Below are positions 23,966 to 35,323 of a stretch of DNA of 64,000 nt, piece by piece; positions within the stretch are counted from its first letter, which is position 1; the number at the start of each line of letters is the position of its first letter. This DNA is from Cotesia glomerata (taxonomy: Eukaryota; Arthropoda; Insecta; Hymenoptera; Braconidae). A model generated the notes under the pieces. That model was not told the DNA's origin. It searched no databases and saw only the letters and a program-made list of their open reading frames with translations. Both the position numbers and the translations under genes were made by a program. The stretch spans positions 16,642,640 to 16,706,639 of the forward strand of contig NC_058162.1 in assembly GCF_020080835.1 (NCBI RefSeq), written 5' to 3'.

Positions 23966-25676
23966 ATGTTTACTATCGAGGAAATATTTAACTGGGTCGG
24001 ATCAAATCCAGCTCAGAAGAATATTAAAGATGCCGAGAGAATAATAGCAGCGGGTCATTTACTAAAATGTGGTAAAAATATTGAAAGTATAAACAGTGAT
24101 GTTGTGACTTTTTCGGCATTGTGTTTACAAACATCTCATCTGAAAGAAAAACCTCACGAAATTGAGGGATCAGTTTCAAAATCTGGAAAAATTTTAAGTC
24201 TAAAATGTTCATGCAAGGCTGGCAAAGGAACACAATGCAAACATGTAGTAGCTGCTTTATTATATTGTTACCGGCAAGTAATTTTCTAACCTCAATTTTC
24301 ACAGAGAAAAAGAAATTAATTATTTAATGACATTAATTTTTATTTTAGGAAAGGAAATCAACTAGATGTTTTATCTGCGACTGATAAAAAATGTGAATGG
24401 AAAAATAAGCAAGAAAAAATTGTTAAAGAATACAATTCAACACCAATTCTCCAACATGCTTGTTTTTCAAAGGTAAAACGTAAATATGTAAGTAGCCAAA
24501 ATGTAACAGAAGACCCGGTAGCTGCGAATAATTCTTCAAGTCAGCAAGATGCTGATGAAGATCTTGATGATGTTTACGAAGGTGAAGTCTATGAAGAAGT
24601 TGTTTCTACGAGTGTTATAAAACGCAAGTCTCCAGGATGGATCGACGTAAAAAAGCTTACTGAAGATGAAAAAAGGCTCATAGTTGAAAAAGTTCGGACT
24701 AGATTGAAAGACTCGGCGTTTTCTAAGCATTAGTAAAAATAATTGAATATATTGGTGTATTTTTATTGATTTGTGTTTATAAGCTTCAATATTAATATTT
24801 TTTGGATTATTTTGCAGCATTGGAAGGCATGAGTCTGTTGTGGTTGAGCGTAATCCAGAAGTTGACGTTACAGATTTAGAAAAGCAACAATTTAAAATGA
24901 TATTTACGTTACAACGAAGCGAATTGTTGGAGAATATCCGAAGTTTAAAAATTGCTGATTTAAAGGAGTGTTGTGTTGAAACTGTCAAAATGTTAAATTG
25001 CAATTGTGAAGAAGTTTGTGTAAAAACAAAATTATATTACTCCGAGTGGCATAAAGAGAGAAGATTTCGAATAACTGGATCAACTTGTTATCAGTTATAT
25101 ACTTACACATCAAATAGGAATCCTGATTGGCAGAAAAAATGTGATTCTTTTTTCTCTCCAAAAAACTTTCGAAGTGAATACACAGATTATGGGAAAAAAA
25201 CTGAAGGGGAAGCTCGGGAATGTTTTAGAAAAGCTACCAATAAAATTATAGTTGAAACAGGATTGATAATATGTCAACAAAATCCGTGGCTGGCATACTC
25301 TCCTGATGGTGTGATTTTCAAAGATGGACAGCCGTCAGAATTATTGGAAATTAAATGTCCTTTCCAAGGCAAATCCAAAGATATCGATACTGTTCTTAAT
25401 TCTGTGGTAGGGAAATTTTTAATTCGAGATGGTGAAAACTTAAGCTTGAAGAAAAGACATGAGTATTATGGACAAGTGCAATTAGGAATGGCTGTTGTCA
25501 ATGTTCAAAAAACGTCATTTGTGATATATTCATCGTTTGACAAACGAGCTTGCATTATGACTGTTAATTTTGATAGTGTATTTGTTGAAAAAATGTTGTC
25601 AGCTTTAAAAAACGCATATTATCAGAGAATGCTACATTTTATTTGTACAATGAAAGATTCTGAAAATAATAACTAA
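23966..25676 (+). CDS. Transposon SWIM zinc finger / YqaJ-like nuclease protein
   Basis: Exons 23966-24273, 24349-24732 and 24818-25676 give 516 residues without a stop. Residues 81-93 form a SWIM zinc finger (C81-x-C83-x7-C91-x-H93, in CSCKAGKGTQCKHV). Residues about 305-500 form a YqaJ-type PD-(D/E)XK nuclease: RITGS, TEGEA (E360/E362), SPDG (D394), LEIKCP (E408, K410) and a downstream YGQVQLGM. This nuclease fold resembles phage lambda exonuclease. ISL2EU elements carry such a protein beside their transposase; its role in transposition is not established. Intron 1 uses a GC donor (GCAAGTAA at 24274), because the GT just downstream gives an immediate stop in exon 2. The gene is convergent with the transposase gene; the stop codons are 133 bp apart. 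Confidence 0.85.
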
Positions 25677-25809
25677 ATTGTTAGCCAAAGTTCATTACAA
25701 TCTTAAGTAATATTAATAAACAGAAGAATTTTATAGATCAAAATATTGTTTATTAGTCTTAATTTATATTAAACTGTTTTCTAAATATTATTTACAATTT
25801 GTTTTTTTA

Positions 25810-27367
25810 TTATTGTTGCATAAATTTATCATCTTTCAGTATGGGCGAACTGAGATTGACTGTTGCACAGATAACAGTGAAAATATCTTCAATAATTGGT
25901 ACCAGTTTCACCGACATTGTTTCACCAACCACAGCAAAGGTTTTGATTCGTTGATTTGATCTTTCAATATGCACTCGAGCTTTAGCAACTTGTGAGGTGA
26001 GGATGGCTTCACTTTGGGAAAATTGTTTCTTATCTTTTAAGAAAGGTGGTCTTATAAGTTTCCAATTTTTTCGAGCACAAAGCTCGTCTATTAAAAATCC
26101 TCGATCACACATAACTCCATCATTGACTTCTAACAAATTTATTAATTCACAGTTAGAAAATATTTCTGTATCGCTAGCTCTTCCTCCAAACGGTTTACTT
26201 ATAAACGTTATCAGCCCTCCTGGTGATACTCCGGTCATAATCTTGATCGTTGGAGATGATTTATAGTTTGAATAAACAACTTCCTGACAACACAATTTAG
26301 TTGGAGCTTGTATGAAAATCTCAGTGCAATCTACAACCACCCTCACGTCTTCGAAACCTTTAAATACTTTTGGTAAGTTACGAGAGATCTCATCTCTTGA
26401 TGGCCAAGTTATCATAGGTTTTAATGTTTCACTTAACATTTGCAAAGTTTTGTATATAATTCGTTGACAGTGCCTCGGTGTGCAATTATTAAAAATTATT
26501 GCTAGAAATGAGTACGAAAGATTCTGTTTTAACTTTACGTACGTCATGACTATTTTATCCTTCAAGCTCATTTTACTATTATATAAACACCGTCCATAAT
26601 TATCATTTACCAGCTCAACAATTAAATCCAAGATTTCATACGACTGAATTCCTGTTGCTGTTTGTAAATTTTCCTCGGTGTTGATAAAATCCAGGAATGA
26701 TGGTTTAATAAATACAGTTTCCACTTGAACTCCGAAATCTATGCAGGATTTTTCAGATGGTACATCAACATTATCATTACTCAAAAGATCTTCACCACTT
26801 TTATCTGGTAAAATACTGTCTAAATTTTCCACATTACAATCCTCACTTATATTTGTATGTTTTTTGTCTGCTTTTTTTTTCGAACTCCGATTTAATCGAC
26901 GCTGATGTCGTGCCTCTTTTATTTTTTCAGCTTGAGCTGATAATTTGCTAGAAGTCGGCAAATTGCATGATGGAACACATGTTTTTTTTAGCGTCATCTT
27001 TTTTGTTATGATATCTGCAAAGATAGAAATTTTTTTAATTTATAAATTTAAATTCCTTAGCATGTTTAAGGTTAAGCATTGTCAACTTACCTGGTAAAAT
27101 AAAATCACTTCTCTTAAAATGTAACGAGCACACTCTCATATGGCGATTTGTATCTTTTAATTTTAAAGCACGTTGCCAGGCTTTAAACCTATCAATTTTT
27201 TCTTTTACTCCAAAATAGTTCTCAACATAAACAAAACTACTACCAGGTTTAGGTACAGCATGGAAACTGATTTCTAAATTTTCATGGGATTTACTACCAC
27301 AACCATTCACAGCGCAATAAACTCTACTTTTATTTTTTGAACGAGGGTTTAATTTAATGAGTTCCAT
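25810..27367 (-). CDS. THAP-domain DDE transposase (ISL2EU/Harbinger type)
   Basis: Two exons on the minus strand, 27367-27091 and 27014-25810, joined by a CAG/GTAAGT donor and TTTGCAG acceptor, give 493 residues. The N-terminal THAP zinc finger shows C18, C23, W64, C80 and H83 (VCSLHF), and after the splice continues KKTCVPSCNLP, the usual end of the THAP fold. The middle (about 200-300) resembles the helix-turn-helix region of HARBI1-like proteins. The DDE_Tnp_4 catalytic domain has D321 (VVDCTEIF), D396 (MCDRGFLID) and E443 (RVHIERSNQR). All three acidic residues are present and the frame is intact. It would bind the element ends through THAP and cut DNA in the nucleus. Both exons are needed: the first alone stops shortly after the finger. 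Confidence 0.9.
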
Positions 27368-27660
27368 TTTAGAATAATTAATTTTTTTTTTTATTTTTTA
27401 ATTAATTTTTATATATTATTTCATATACTTGTATACTAAAGTGCACACTAAAACTAGTATTTTCTTTTGCCACCAGACGTCGTGATCGAAATGGTCAGTT
27501 CCCAATACTTAACGGCTAATTTTTATTTTTATTTCTAATTAATTTACAATGAATATATGCTAAGAATATAAGCTCACCAGATCTTTGGGTGATTGATTTT
27601 TTATATAAATAAACGATTGTCTAAATTTAAAGATTATTTATTCATGTATCTACTCTCAGG

Positions 27661-28085
27661 TTGGGTTATTCCAATTGGATCCTACTACGAGCCCAGTTAG
27701 GAAAACTCATCGATGCCTTATTTACATTACGTTGGGAAAATCCTCTTCGGTCCCACACCGATCCCACTTAGGAAAACTTAGCAGTTTTATTTTTATTTTT
27801 CGTTGGGTTATCCCTCTTAGATCCCACACAGTTTCCACTGGGGAAAATTTAGGAATTTTATTTTTTTTTCCGTTGGGTTATCCCTCTTAAGTCCCACACA
27901 GGACCCTATTGGGAAAAACTGAATAAAAATTTTTAATTTTACGTTGGGATTTCCCATTTAGGTCCCACACAGGGCCCTATTGGGAAAAACTGAATGTAGC
28001 TACTCATTTTTGCATTGGGATTTCCCATTTAGGTCCCACGCAGGGCCCTATCGGGAAAAACTGAATAAAAATTTTTATTTTTACG
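27661..28085. repeat. Tandem repeat, 71-bp period, six units
   Basis: Units start near 27661, 27731, 27802, 27873, 27944 and 28015. Each begins (A/G)TTGGG, then CCC-rich TCCCACACAGG-type sequence, GGGAAAA, and a T-rich tail. A diverged seventh piece continues to about 28165. Confidence 0.85.
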
Positions 28086-28323
28086 TTGGAATTTTTTTTT
28101 CCCAATTGGGCGTGCCTCTTCGGGACCCAATCAGGTCCAGATGTATACGCTGGGTAATCCCAAAGTAGTTTCTAGTCGGGTAGTTAATTCAGAAATGCAT
28201 CCACGCTAACGCAAATTTTTAATTTTTTAAAAATTTTTTGCTTGCTTAGATAGTAGCTATTATTATTACTGATGGTAACTGTAACCATCAGTTTATATTA
28301 GGAATTACGATTTTGATAATAGT

Positions 28324-28423
28324 NNNNNNNNNNNNNNNNNNNNNNNNNNNNNNNNNNNNNNNNNNNNNNNNNNNNNNNNNNNNNNNNNNNNNNNNNNNNN
28401 NNNNNNNNNNNNNNNNNNNNNNN
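28324..28423. other. Assembly gap (100 N)
   Basis: Exactly 100 N. It interrupts the left arm of the inverted-repeat element that follows. Confidence 1.
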
Positions 28424-28905
28424 AAAAAATGACAAAAATCGGCTGTTTAGGCGATTTAAAAATTTTTTTTGACCTAAACTAAGCATGATTTTTATGTATT
28501 TTGACCCGCTCAATACTTATCTGAAGTTTATTTATACTATAAGCCATTAAAAGTTTAAGTATATTCCAAAAAACCCTGAAAAATTGCAAAAAAAGCAAAA
28601 AATAGCAAAAAAAAGCTCAAAATTCCGGATATTGTGTTAAAAAAATTTTTATAAAATTAGATCAATCATGATTCTCATGTATTTCGATTTGCCGAATATA
28701 AAATCTCGAATTTATATGGCTCAGACATCTCTAAAAATCTAAATAAATGGCTAAAAACCACTGAAAATAAAAATAAATCAAGTCCGTTATGATAAAAATT
28801 AATTTTCAAATTAAAATAAAAAATTTTTAACGTGTTATCCGATCTGTGGAATATAAATTTTAAATTTTTTGACCTAAATCTTCAAAAAATTTTAGTTAAT
28901 TCTAC

Positions 28906-29849
28906 TTTTTTTGATATTATTTTTATTACACCTGTGTCTTGGTGGAATCCTCTTGCAACACTACTGTTAGGCCAACAATCAGGGTTCACAAAATATCCCT
29001 GCTTTTTATGTTTGTGGTATAGTCGCGATCGAAAAAATCACTATCTTAATAAAGAATGGCCAACGAGAACGAATTTGAATCCTGGTTCTCACAATGTTAC
29101 CCGAGAACCTCTAATTGATCCTTTCAAGTACTTACTACCGCCACTTCACATCAAGCTTGGTCTTATGAAGCAGTTTGTCAAAGCTTTAGACAAAGATGGC
29201 AACTGTTTCAAATATTTGGGGGAAAACTTTCCAGCTATAAGTGATGCAAAATTGAAAAAAGGAATTTTCGATGGACCCCAAATTCGGAGTTTATTTCAGA
29301 ACGATAATTTCGAATATAAAATGAACGAAAATGAGAGAGCAGAATGGGCAAGCTTCAAAAAAGTATCACAAAACTTTTTAGGAATTACAAAAAGTGAGAA
29401 TTACGTGAATTTAGTTGAAGAGTTGTTGTACAACTACGATACTTTGGGTTGTTTGATGAATTCAAAATTGCACTATTTAGATTCTCACCTTTCACATTTT
29501 CCTGAAAATCTTGGCGATTACAGTGAAGAGAAAGGCGAAATATTCCATCAAGACATTAGTGCAATGGAAAATCGTTATCAAGGAAAGTGGGATATCCCTG
29601 ATTAAGAAATCTAATTTGAAATGATTTAAAATTATTTAAATGCATCGGATTTGAATACTATATAGATATACAATTAACATAAAGGTAATCATTTCAAATC
29701 ATCTTTCTGAATCAGGGATCAATGTGATGGCAGATCATTGTTGGACACTGAAGACAGAGCTACCTGAGAAAATAAGAAAGCGAAAGAGAAACCCTTTATG
29801 TAGATCATTTGAAGATAAAAGGGTTAGATATAAGCGGAGAACGAATTAA
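28906..29849 (+). pseudogene. Truncated conserved transposon-encoded protein, split by a MITE
   Basis: The frame is open up to 29595 and, once the 122-bp insert and one AT are left out, continues in the same frame from 29720 to the stop at 29847-29849. Motifs include GFTKYPCFLCLW, PGSHNVTREPL, LPPLHIKLG, GIFDGPQIRSL, GEIFHQDI and, after the insert, VMADHCW. These strings recur in large uncharacterised proteins predicted in many arthropod genomes (from memory). The N-terminal half expected before the PCFLC motif is missing: the frame runs straight into the inverted-repeat arm. This is therefore a defective element copy. The enzymatic class is not known to me. Confidence 0.65.
29596..29717. mobile_element. 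122-bp MITE nested in a transposon ORF, AT target duplication
   Basis: Ends CCCTGATTAAGAAAT and, in reverse, CCCTGATTCAGAAAG, with GATTTGAAATGATT-like inner arms. AT is present on both sides (29594-29595, 29718-29719). Its insertion splits a codon run that is otherwise in frame. Confidence 0.85.
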
Positions 29850-30605
29850 AATTAAAAAATAAACGGTTTTGAAAAGATTTTTTTAAAGAATTAAAATTTT
29901 TTGAGGATTTAGGTCAAAAAATTTAAAATTTATATTCCACAGATCGGATAACATGTTAAAAATTTTTTATTTTTATTTGAAAATTAATTTTTATCATAAC
30001 GGACTTGATTTATTTTAATTTTCAGTGGTTTTTAGCCATTTATTTTGATTTTTAGAGATGTCTGAGCCATATAAATTCGAGATTTATATTCGGCAAATCG
30101 AAATACATGAGAATCATGATTGATCTAATTTTATAAAATTTTTTTTAACACAATATCCGGAATTTTTAGCTTTTTTTTTGCTATTTTTTGCTTTTTTTGC
30201 AATTTTTAAGGGTTTTTTGGAATATACTTAAACTTTTAATGGCTTATAGTCTAAATAAACTTCAGATAAGTATTGAGCGGGTCAAAATACATAAAAATCA
30301 TGCTTAGTTCAGGTCAAAAAAAATTTTTAAATCGCCTAAACAGCCGATTTTTGTCATTTTTTTCGGGTTTTCAAAGTTTTCTCGAAAATTTGACGGTGTA
30401 CGGGTCAAACTGACCTCAAATTCGGATTCAGCGGGTCGAAATACATAAAGATATATGGGTCCCGTCAAAAGTATTGACAACTTTTTAGGTAGATTTCGTA
30501 GAAATCTATCTATTGCATTGGTCCTTGTGTCGGAGTTCACACGGAATTTTGTCATTTTATCTCTTAAGTAGTCGAGTAAAGCTCAAAATTAGCATTGGTT
30601 CAAAA

Positions 30606-30630
30606 GTTTATATATATATATATATATAGC

Positions 30631-30675
<45 letters not shown>

Positions 30676-30676
30676 G
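30606..30676. repeat. (TA)n microsatellite, interrupted
   Basis: Two TA runs with GCATATATAATA between them. Confidence 0.9.
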
Positions 30677-30711
30677 TAATATAACGCGGCTTGTGGACAC
30701 GATAGTGTCTA

Positions 30712-31421
30712 CAATTCTCAACGGATTTAGATGAAACTCGGTACACATATTATTTGGGTAATTACCTTGAACGAGTTCAAAGATGAGCAAAATCGGTAAA
30801 TTAGTTTAGAAATGGCGGCCATTTAAAATTTTCAAAATAGTGAAAATCACGTCTTTGGTCACTTCATTGATGTATAACTTTTGATTGAACAGAGATAGCT
30901 AATTTTTGAAAAATTCATGTGATAGCTCATGAAATTACCTTTAATTTGACGTGCATAACATTGACATTTTGACCGTTTTTAGTTATTTTATCAAAGTTAA
31001 GAGTGCAACTGAACCATTTTCAGGCAATGTGTAGTACAACCGACTTATGAATGTTATTATATCGAGAATTCTTAACAGACCCTAACGAAATTTAGTATAT
31101 AGATTCCTCGGATAATTAGCTTGCATGAGCCCTAAAATGAGAGAAATTCGTTAATAAGTTTAGAAATGGTAGCTCCTCAAAATTATCAAAATAGTGAAAA
31201 TCATGTTTTCGGTGACTTCATTGATGTATAACTTTCGATTGAAAAGAGATTGCTAATTTTTGATAAATTCATGTGAAAGCTCATGAAATCGCCTTCAATT
31301 TGACGTTTATAAAATTGACATTTTGACCATTTTTAGTTATTTTTTCAAATTTAAGAGTGCAATTGAACCATTTTTTAGGCAATGTGTAGTACAACCGACT
31401 TATGTACGTCATTCTATCAAG
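30712..31421. repeat. Tandem duplication, two units of about 355 bp
   Basis: 30712-31066 and 31067-31421 share AATTCT(C/T)AAC starts, TTCATTGATGTATAACTTT and AGGCAATGTGTAGTACAACC. The copies are clearly diverged. The origin is unknown, probably a transposon or satellite fragment. Confidence 0.75.
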
Positions 31422-31640
31422 AATTTCATTCAGTGAAATCTACCTTCCATTTCGGGTGTGACCGAATGGCGTTTTTTTTTTTGTGAGCCGGTGTAATTAT
31501 AATTATATACTAATTATAATTAGTATATTAGTACTTATAAGCTGAATATATCGCATTCTTGATGTAGGTATTATTCCTTCTATTACTAGTTTTAGTTAAA
31601 CACTTACAATAAATTATGACATTGAAAATGGATTAGAGTT

Positions 31641-32502
31641 TATGAAAATAAAGTTAGCAGACAATTTTAAGAATTTTTATTATTGAAAAATTTATAAAAA
31701 AATTTTTTTTAATTCCACATGTAGAAAATTTAGAAAACAATGCATTCAATTTTTTATATTTTGCACGCCTCATAGCGCGAAGCGCGTGAGGTTGTGCTTT
31801 ATACTCGACTCGTCAAGTTCAAGCAATTTTGTGATCTTTAAATGCCTCTATCACAACCATATTACACTTATACAATGATATAAATAGATGTACACCAAAA
31901 AAACACTTAAATTAAACCATCTTTTACTTTCTAAAATCATTTCATGTTGCTATTTTGAAAAAAAAAAACGTTTTGAAAAAAATTTTACGTGGACGTCCGG
32001 ATGTCACCCCATTTTGGATGTACCAACGATTACTCCCGAACAAATTGATATTTCAAGACCGGACCTTTTTTATTAGTTTAAGAATTCGATGAACTGGGTC
32101 CGTATTTCATATCAGTGGCCTAGTATACATATTTTTTTTTTAATTGAATTTTTATTAAAATTTACTACGATACAACCGTACAAAGCCAAATGAACTTTTC
32201 TTATTTGTCACGAGAAAACTATGGCGCCACTTGATCAAGCTAGATTTTTTTAGACTGCGTGCGCATATGAAGAGAAAAAAAGGCGCTGATATTTAAAAAA
32301 AAAAAAATAAAAAATACTTTGTAAGAAATGACTTAATTATAATTTTTTTTCTTTAATCAATTACACAATTAATTTATTTCTTAAAAAATGAATGAGCGTT
32401 ATGAGGCGTGCACTTTTGGATTTTCAAAACTTTTATTTTTAAATTCTAATTTAATGAAAAAAATATAAAAAATTGTTAAATGTCTGCTAATTTCAATATC
32501 AT
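31641..32502. mobile_element. GTTAGCNGACA-family element with nested insert, 8-bp target duplication
   Basis: The left end contains AAAGTTAGCAGACAATTT and the right end AAATGTCTGCTAATTTCA. TTAGAGTT flanks both ends (31633-31640, 32503-32510). A second inverted pair inside, TGCACGCCTCATAGCGC near 31763 and TATGAGGCGTGCA near 32401, marks a nested element. No protein is supported within. Confidence 0.65.
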
Positions 32503-32773
32503 TTAGAGTTTTTCTATATTAATAGCTTAGTAACAAGTAAATAATGACAAAATTATATCCAAAGTGCATCGATGATTTATTATTTTGGTAACTTTTGTAT
32601 TGGTTGAATTTTTAAATTTAATGACGTTAGCCCTCTGTACAATCGTCGAACAAATAACTTTTATTTTATCAACTGATAAGAGAAATTTTTGCCGTTCTTA
32701 CGTTCTCTGTTGGTAAATAACGTTATTCTCTGTTTATTTTTTTACTTTTTAATTACCTAACCTTCAGTTCAAA

Positions 32774-33731
32774 ATGGCAGCATCTTCAAGCATGGAGTGT
32801 GGGGATTTTTTGGAATTTCAGGTATTTTTACAAAAAAAAAAAAATTGCACATCAAATTTAAGTTATAATAGCAATTTAAAAATATTGTTCTTATTTTTTA
32901 TGTATTAATGAAGGATGTTATCTCATATATTTAAAAAAATATTTAATCTTAGATAACCTCTATTTCACAGTGATCCTACAAAAAATTATTGAAATAGATT
33001 TTATTAAATCCTTTGAACTAATAATTTTTTTTAAGTTGTGCGCTGTAAAAGTCATAAATTTTCTTTTATTAATTAAAAATCTGAATAACTTATTTTTTTG
33101 TTAAAATCATCACTTTTTTTTTAATTATTTGCCGGCTTTATTTTGACGATTTGATTTTAGAATTTAAGAACATAATAATTAATTTGATCGCTAATGAAGC
33201 TATTTTTTTATAATACTAAAGTTAGCCGACATTTTTAAGTTTTTGATTTTTTTTCAATTATTAAATTGTTAAAAATGAAAAATTTTTTTTTATTTTTTTT
33301 GTAAAAATTTTTAGATGTCGGCTTAATTGATTTCAATGTTGTTTTTATTTCAGGACTCTTTACAAAAGATGAGACAGATAGATGACAAAATAATTTACTT
33401 ATTAAATACAACTATTCCTACGGAATCATTTCGGGGTCAAGTAGATGCTACTTCTAAATGTAAAGATTTATTCCAACAAATTCAATCAGGCCATTCACAA
33501 AGGGAAATTGCAATTAAAAAGTGTATGGATTCATCACGTGAAAAGGTCAAACGATTGAAAGAAGAAAAAGAAAAAAAACCTGATGATATTTCAATGCTTA
33601 AATCATTAAGACACGAACAAACAACTTTGAGGCTTTTAGAATCTGAATTAGGTGTTGAAGAAGTAGTTAAAAATCGTACCAATCAAATTTATATGGCTAA
33701 ATGTCGTGGGTTTTATAAACCAAGTACCTAG
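32774..33731 (+). CDS. MIX23: MIX23 / CCDC58 mitochondrial protein
   Basis: Exons 32774-32821 and 33354-33731 give 141 residues. The sequence follows the MIX23 (formerly CCDC58) family along its whole length: ECGDFLEFQ, MRQIDDKI, LNTTIPTESF, a charged coiled coil (VKRLKEEKEKKPDD), LKSLRHEQTTLR, SELGVEEVVKNR and CRGFYKP. Four cysteines (in ECGD, SKCK, KKCM and AKCR) sit at the family positions, as expected for an oxidised intermembrane-space protein. Known members influence mitochondrial protein import in yeast. The length is close to the human protein. The single intron contains a small MITE. An AATAAA lies about 30 bp after the stop. Confidence 0.92.
33214..33340. mobile_element. Small GTTAGCNGACA-family MITE in the MIX23 intron
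   Basis: Left AATACTAAAGTTAGCCGACA and right GATGTCGGCTTAATTGATTT are inverted. The right end lies less than 20 bp before the splice acceptor of exon 2 (33352-33353). The target duplication is not clear. Confidence 0.55.
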
Positions 33732-34167
33732 AACTTTTTAATAAATTGTATGTTTTAATAAAGTACACATTTTTTTTTTTTTTATTAAATAACGTGACGA
33801 AAATATAAACTTTTTATTATTGAACTAGTAGCAACAAAATTTTATTTCAAAATGTTAATATAAACTTTTTTTGTTTTATGAAAAAAAAATGTTGCAACTC
33901 CAGTAAACATTTTATTGATAATAACCACATAATGATGTTAGATAACTAATGAAATATGTACATTGTAAAAGAACTTAAAATCAATTTTTTTTAAAAAAAC
34001 ATACACTGTAAATATATAAAATCACAAAAAAGGGATATTGCAGCAGAAATGATCAATTTTTATAGTTTTCATTGAATAAAAATAGTTATATTATTAACTT
34101 GTAGCACATTGAAAATTATTGTTATTAACCTGCTTACTATAATTTAATAAAATTCTATAAACAATAA

Positions 34168-35323
34168 TTATTTGTTAGCATCGTGTTTCACACTCTCTCT
34201 AAACTCAGCCGTTATTTGTCGGCGGAAGTCATCATGTTGGGCTTTCATTTCTTCCATTTTGTCCTTCTTTTTCAATTTACCCACAATGACAATTGTTAAA
34301 CAACTTAGAGCTGTTAAAGCCATCATATAATTAGCTAGGCGAATTCGGGCTTTACTCATACAATTTTGCATCACCTCTGCCCTACAATTAAGAAAACAAT
34401 CATTTAATTATGAATTGGGTATCCCAACTTTTAATTTTTCACTCGAGTAAATGACTGAGAACTTGAAAAAAAAAAAACTTCAGGTGATTCAACATTCAAT
34501 AATCCAAATTACAATAAATTCTTTACTATTTGTTAACAAAATTGGCCTTATAACTAATGGATATTAATATTTAACGAAAAGTGGCAGATTTTTATATAAT
34601 TTAGACATCAAATAAATTACTGATCTTAAACAACCTGAACATTCATTGTTATTAATATTAAAATTAATAAAAATCATTTTTAGTGTAAAATAAAGTTAAA
34701 TTTCCCTCTAAGCAATAGAAAATTAATTTTATAAGCCACAAAAATTATTTTAATTAAGTTTGAGTTATTACTTACGAAATTTTATCAGGTACATCTTTTA
34801 CACTGGGATACTTTCTTGCGAAAACCAGAATTCTTTTTTCGAAATTTGAAAGATGATGTTCATTAATTACTAAAATTTAGAAAATATTGAATTATTAAAG
34901 TCTTGACTGATTTAAATTTAATTAATAAAATTTCCATGATATTAAAATTAGCAAACACTAAACAATTTTTTAATTTTTTTTTAATAAAAAACTAGGTCAA
35001 GAAAATTATTTATAAAAAAATGTATTTATAATTTTTTAGAGCCTCTAAAGATGGAGGTTTTATAATAAATTTTTTCTTGCTATAGTTTATTTGTTAAGAA
35101 ATTTATAAAAATTATCAGTTATCTCTCAATTTCATTGTCATAAATTTTTTCATTAATTAATGGAAAAAGAGTGAATGTTATTACCATATTTAGCGTCAGA
35201 TGCTTCCTGAGGCTTTGCTCCTGAGGTTGATGGTTCTGGTTTAACATTTCGTAGAATGGAATTGGTTCTAAATCCTCTGACAGTTCTTACAAAAGGACGT
35301 ACACGAATTAAAAATCCTGACAT
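34168..35323 (-). CDS. UPF0389 / FAM162-type mitochondrial membrane protein
   Basis: Three minus-strand exons, 35323-35185, 34869-34776 and 34381-34168, with matching phases, give 148 residues. The Arg-rich N-terminus without acidic residues (MSGFLIRVRPFVRTVRGFR) looks like a mitochondrial targeting peptide. The family block NFEKRILVFARKYPSVKDVP is followed by KARIRLANYMMALTALSCL, which starts the single transmembrane helix (about residues 90-110), and a charged tail. This matches insect UPF0389 proteins, related to vertebrate FAM162A (HGTD-P), a mitochondrial protein linked to hypoxia-induced cell death. The insect function is not established. The gene is convergent with MIX23; the stops are about 440 bp apart. 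Confidence 0.85.

Larger units (their letters stand above)
23857..27504. mobile_element. Complete ISL2EU-type (PIF/Harbinger-related) DNA transposon
   Basis: The termini are TGAGAACTGACCA (left) and, in reverse, TGGGAACTGACCA (right), with one mismatch in 13. AT stands directly outside both ends (23855-23856, 27505-27506), a 2-bp target duplication as known for ISL2EU. The element holds two convergent genes, a SWIM + YqaJ protein (+) and a THAP + DDE transposase (-), which is the two-gene plan of ISL2EU elements in the PHIS superfamily. Both genes are open after splicing, so the element could still be active or has recently been so. Confidence 0.85.
28424..30365. mobile_element. DNA element with arms of over 450 bp in inverted orientation
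   Basis: 28424-28905 and 29887-30365 are inverted copies of each other (for example ATCGGCTGTTTAGGCGATTT left; AAATCGCCTAAACAGCCGAT right). The left arm is cut by the gap, so the true ends are not visible. The centre holds a broken protein frame (28906-29849) that is itself split by a small MITE. Confidence 0.75.

Noticed and set aside
25997..26266. Plus-strand frame across the transposase
   Set aside because: It is the antisense shadow of the THAP-DDE transposase, whose catalytic motifs are clear on the minus strand.
27661..28165. CRISPR array
   Set aside because: Units are continuous 71-bp tandem repeats with drift, not short identical repeats with unique spacers, and the DNA is animal.
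29597..29717. Intron in the PCFLCLW protein frame
   Set aside because: No GT/AG borders; inverted ends and a flanking AT duplication mark it as a MITE.
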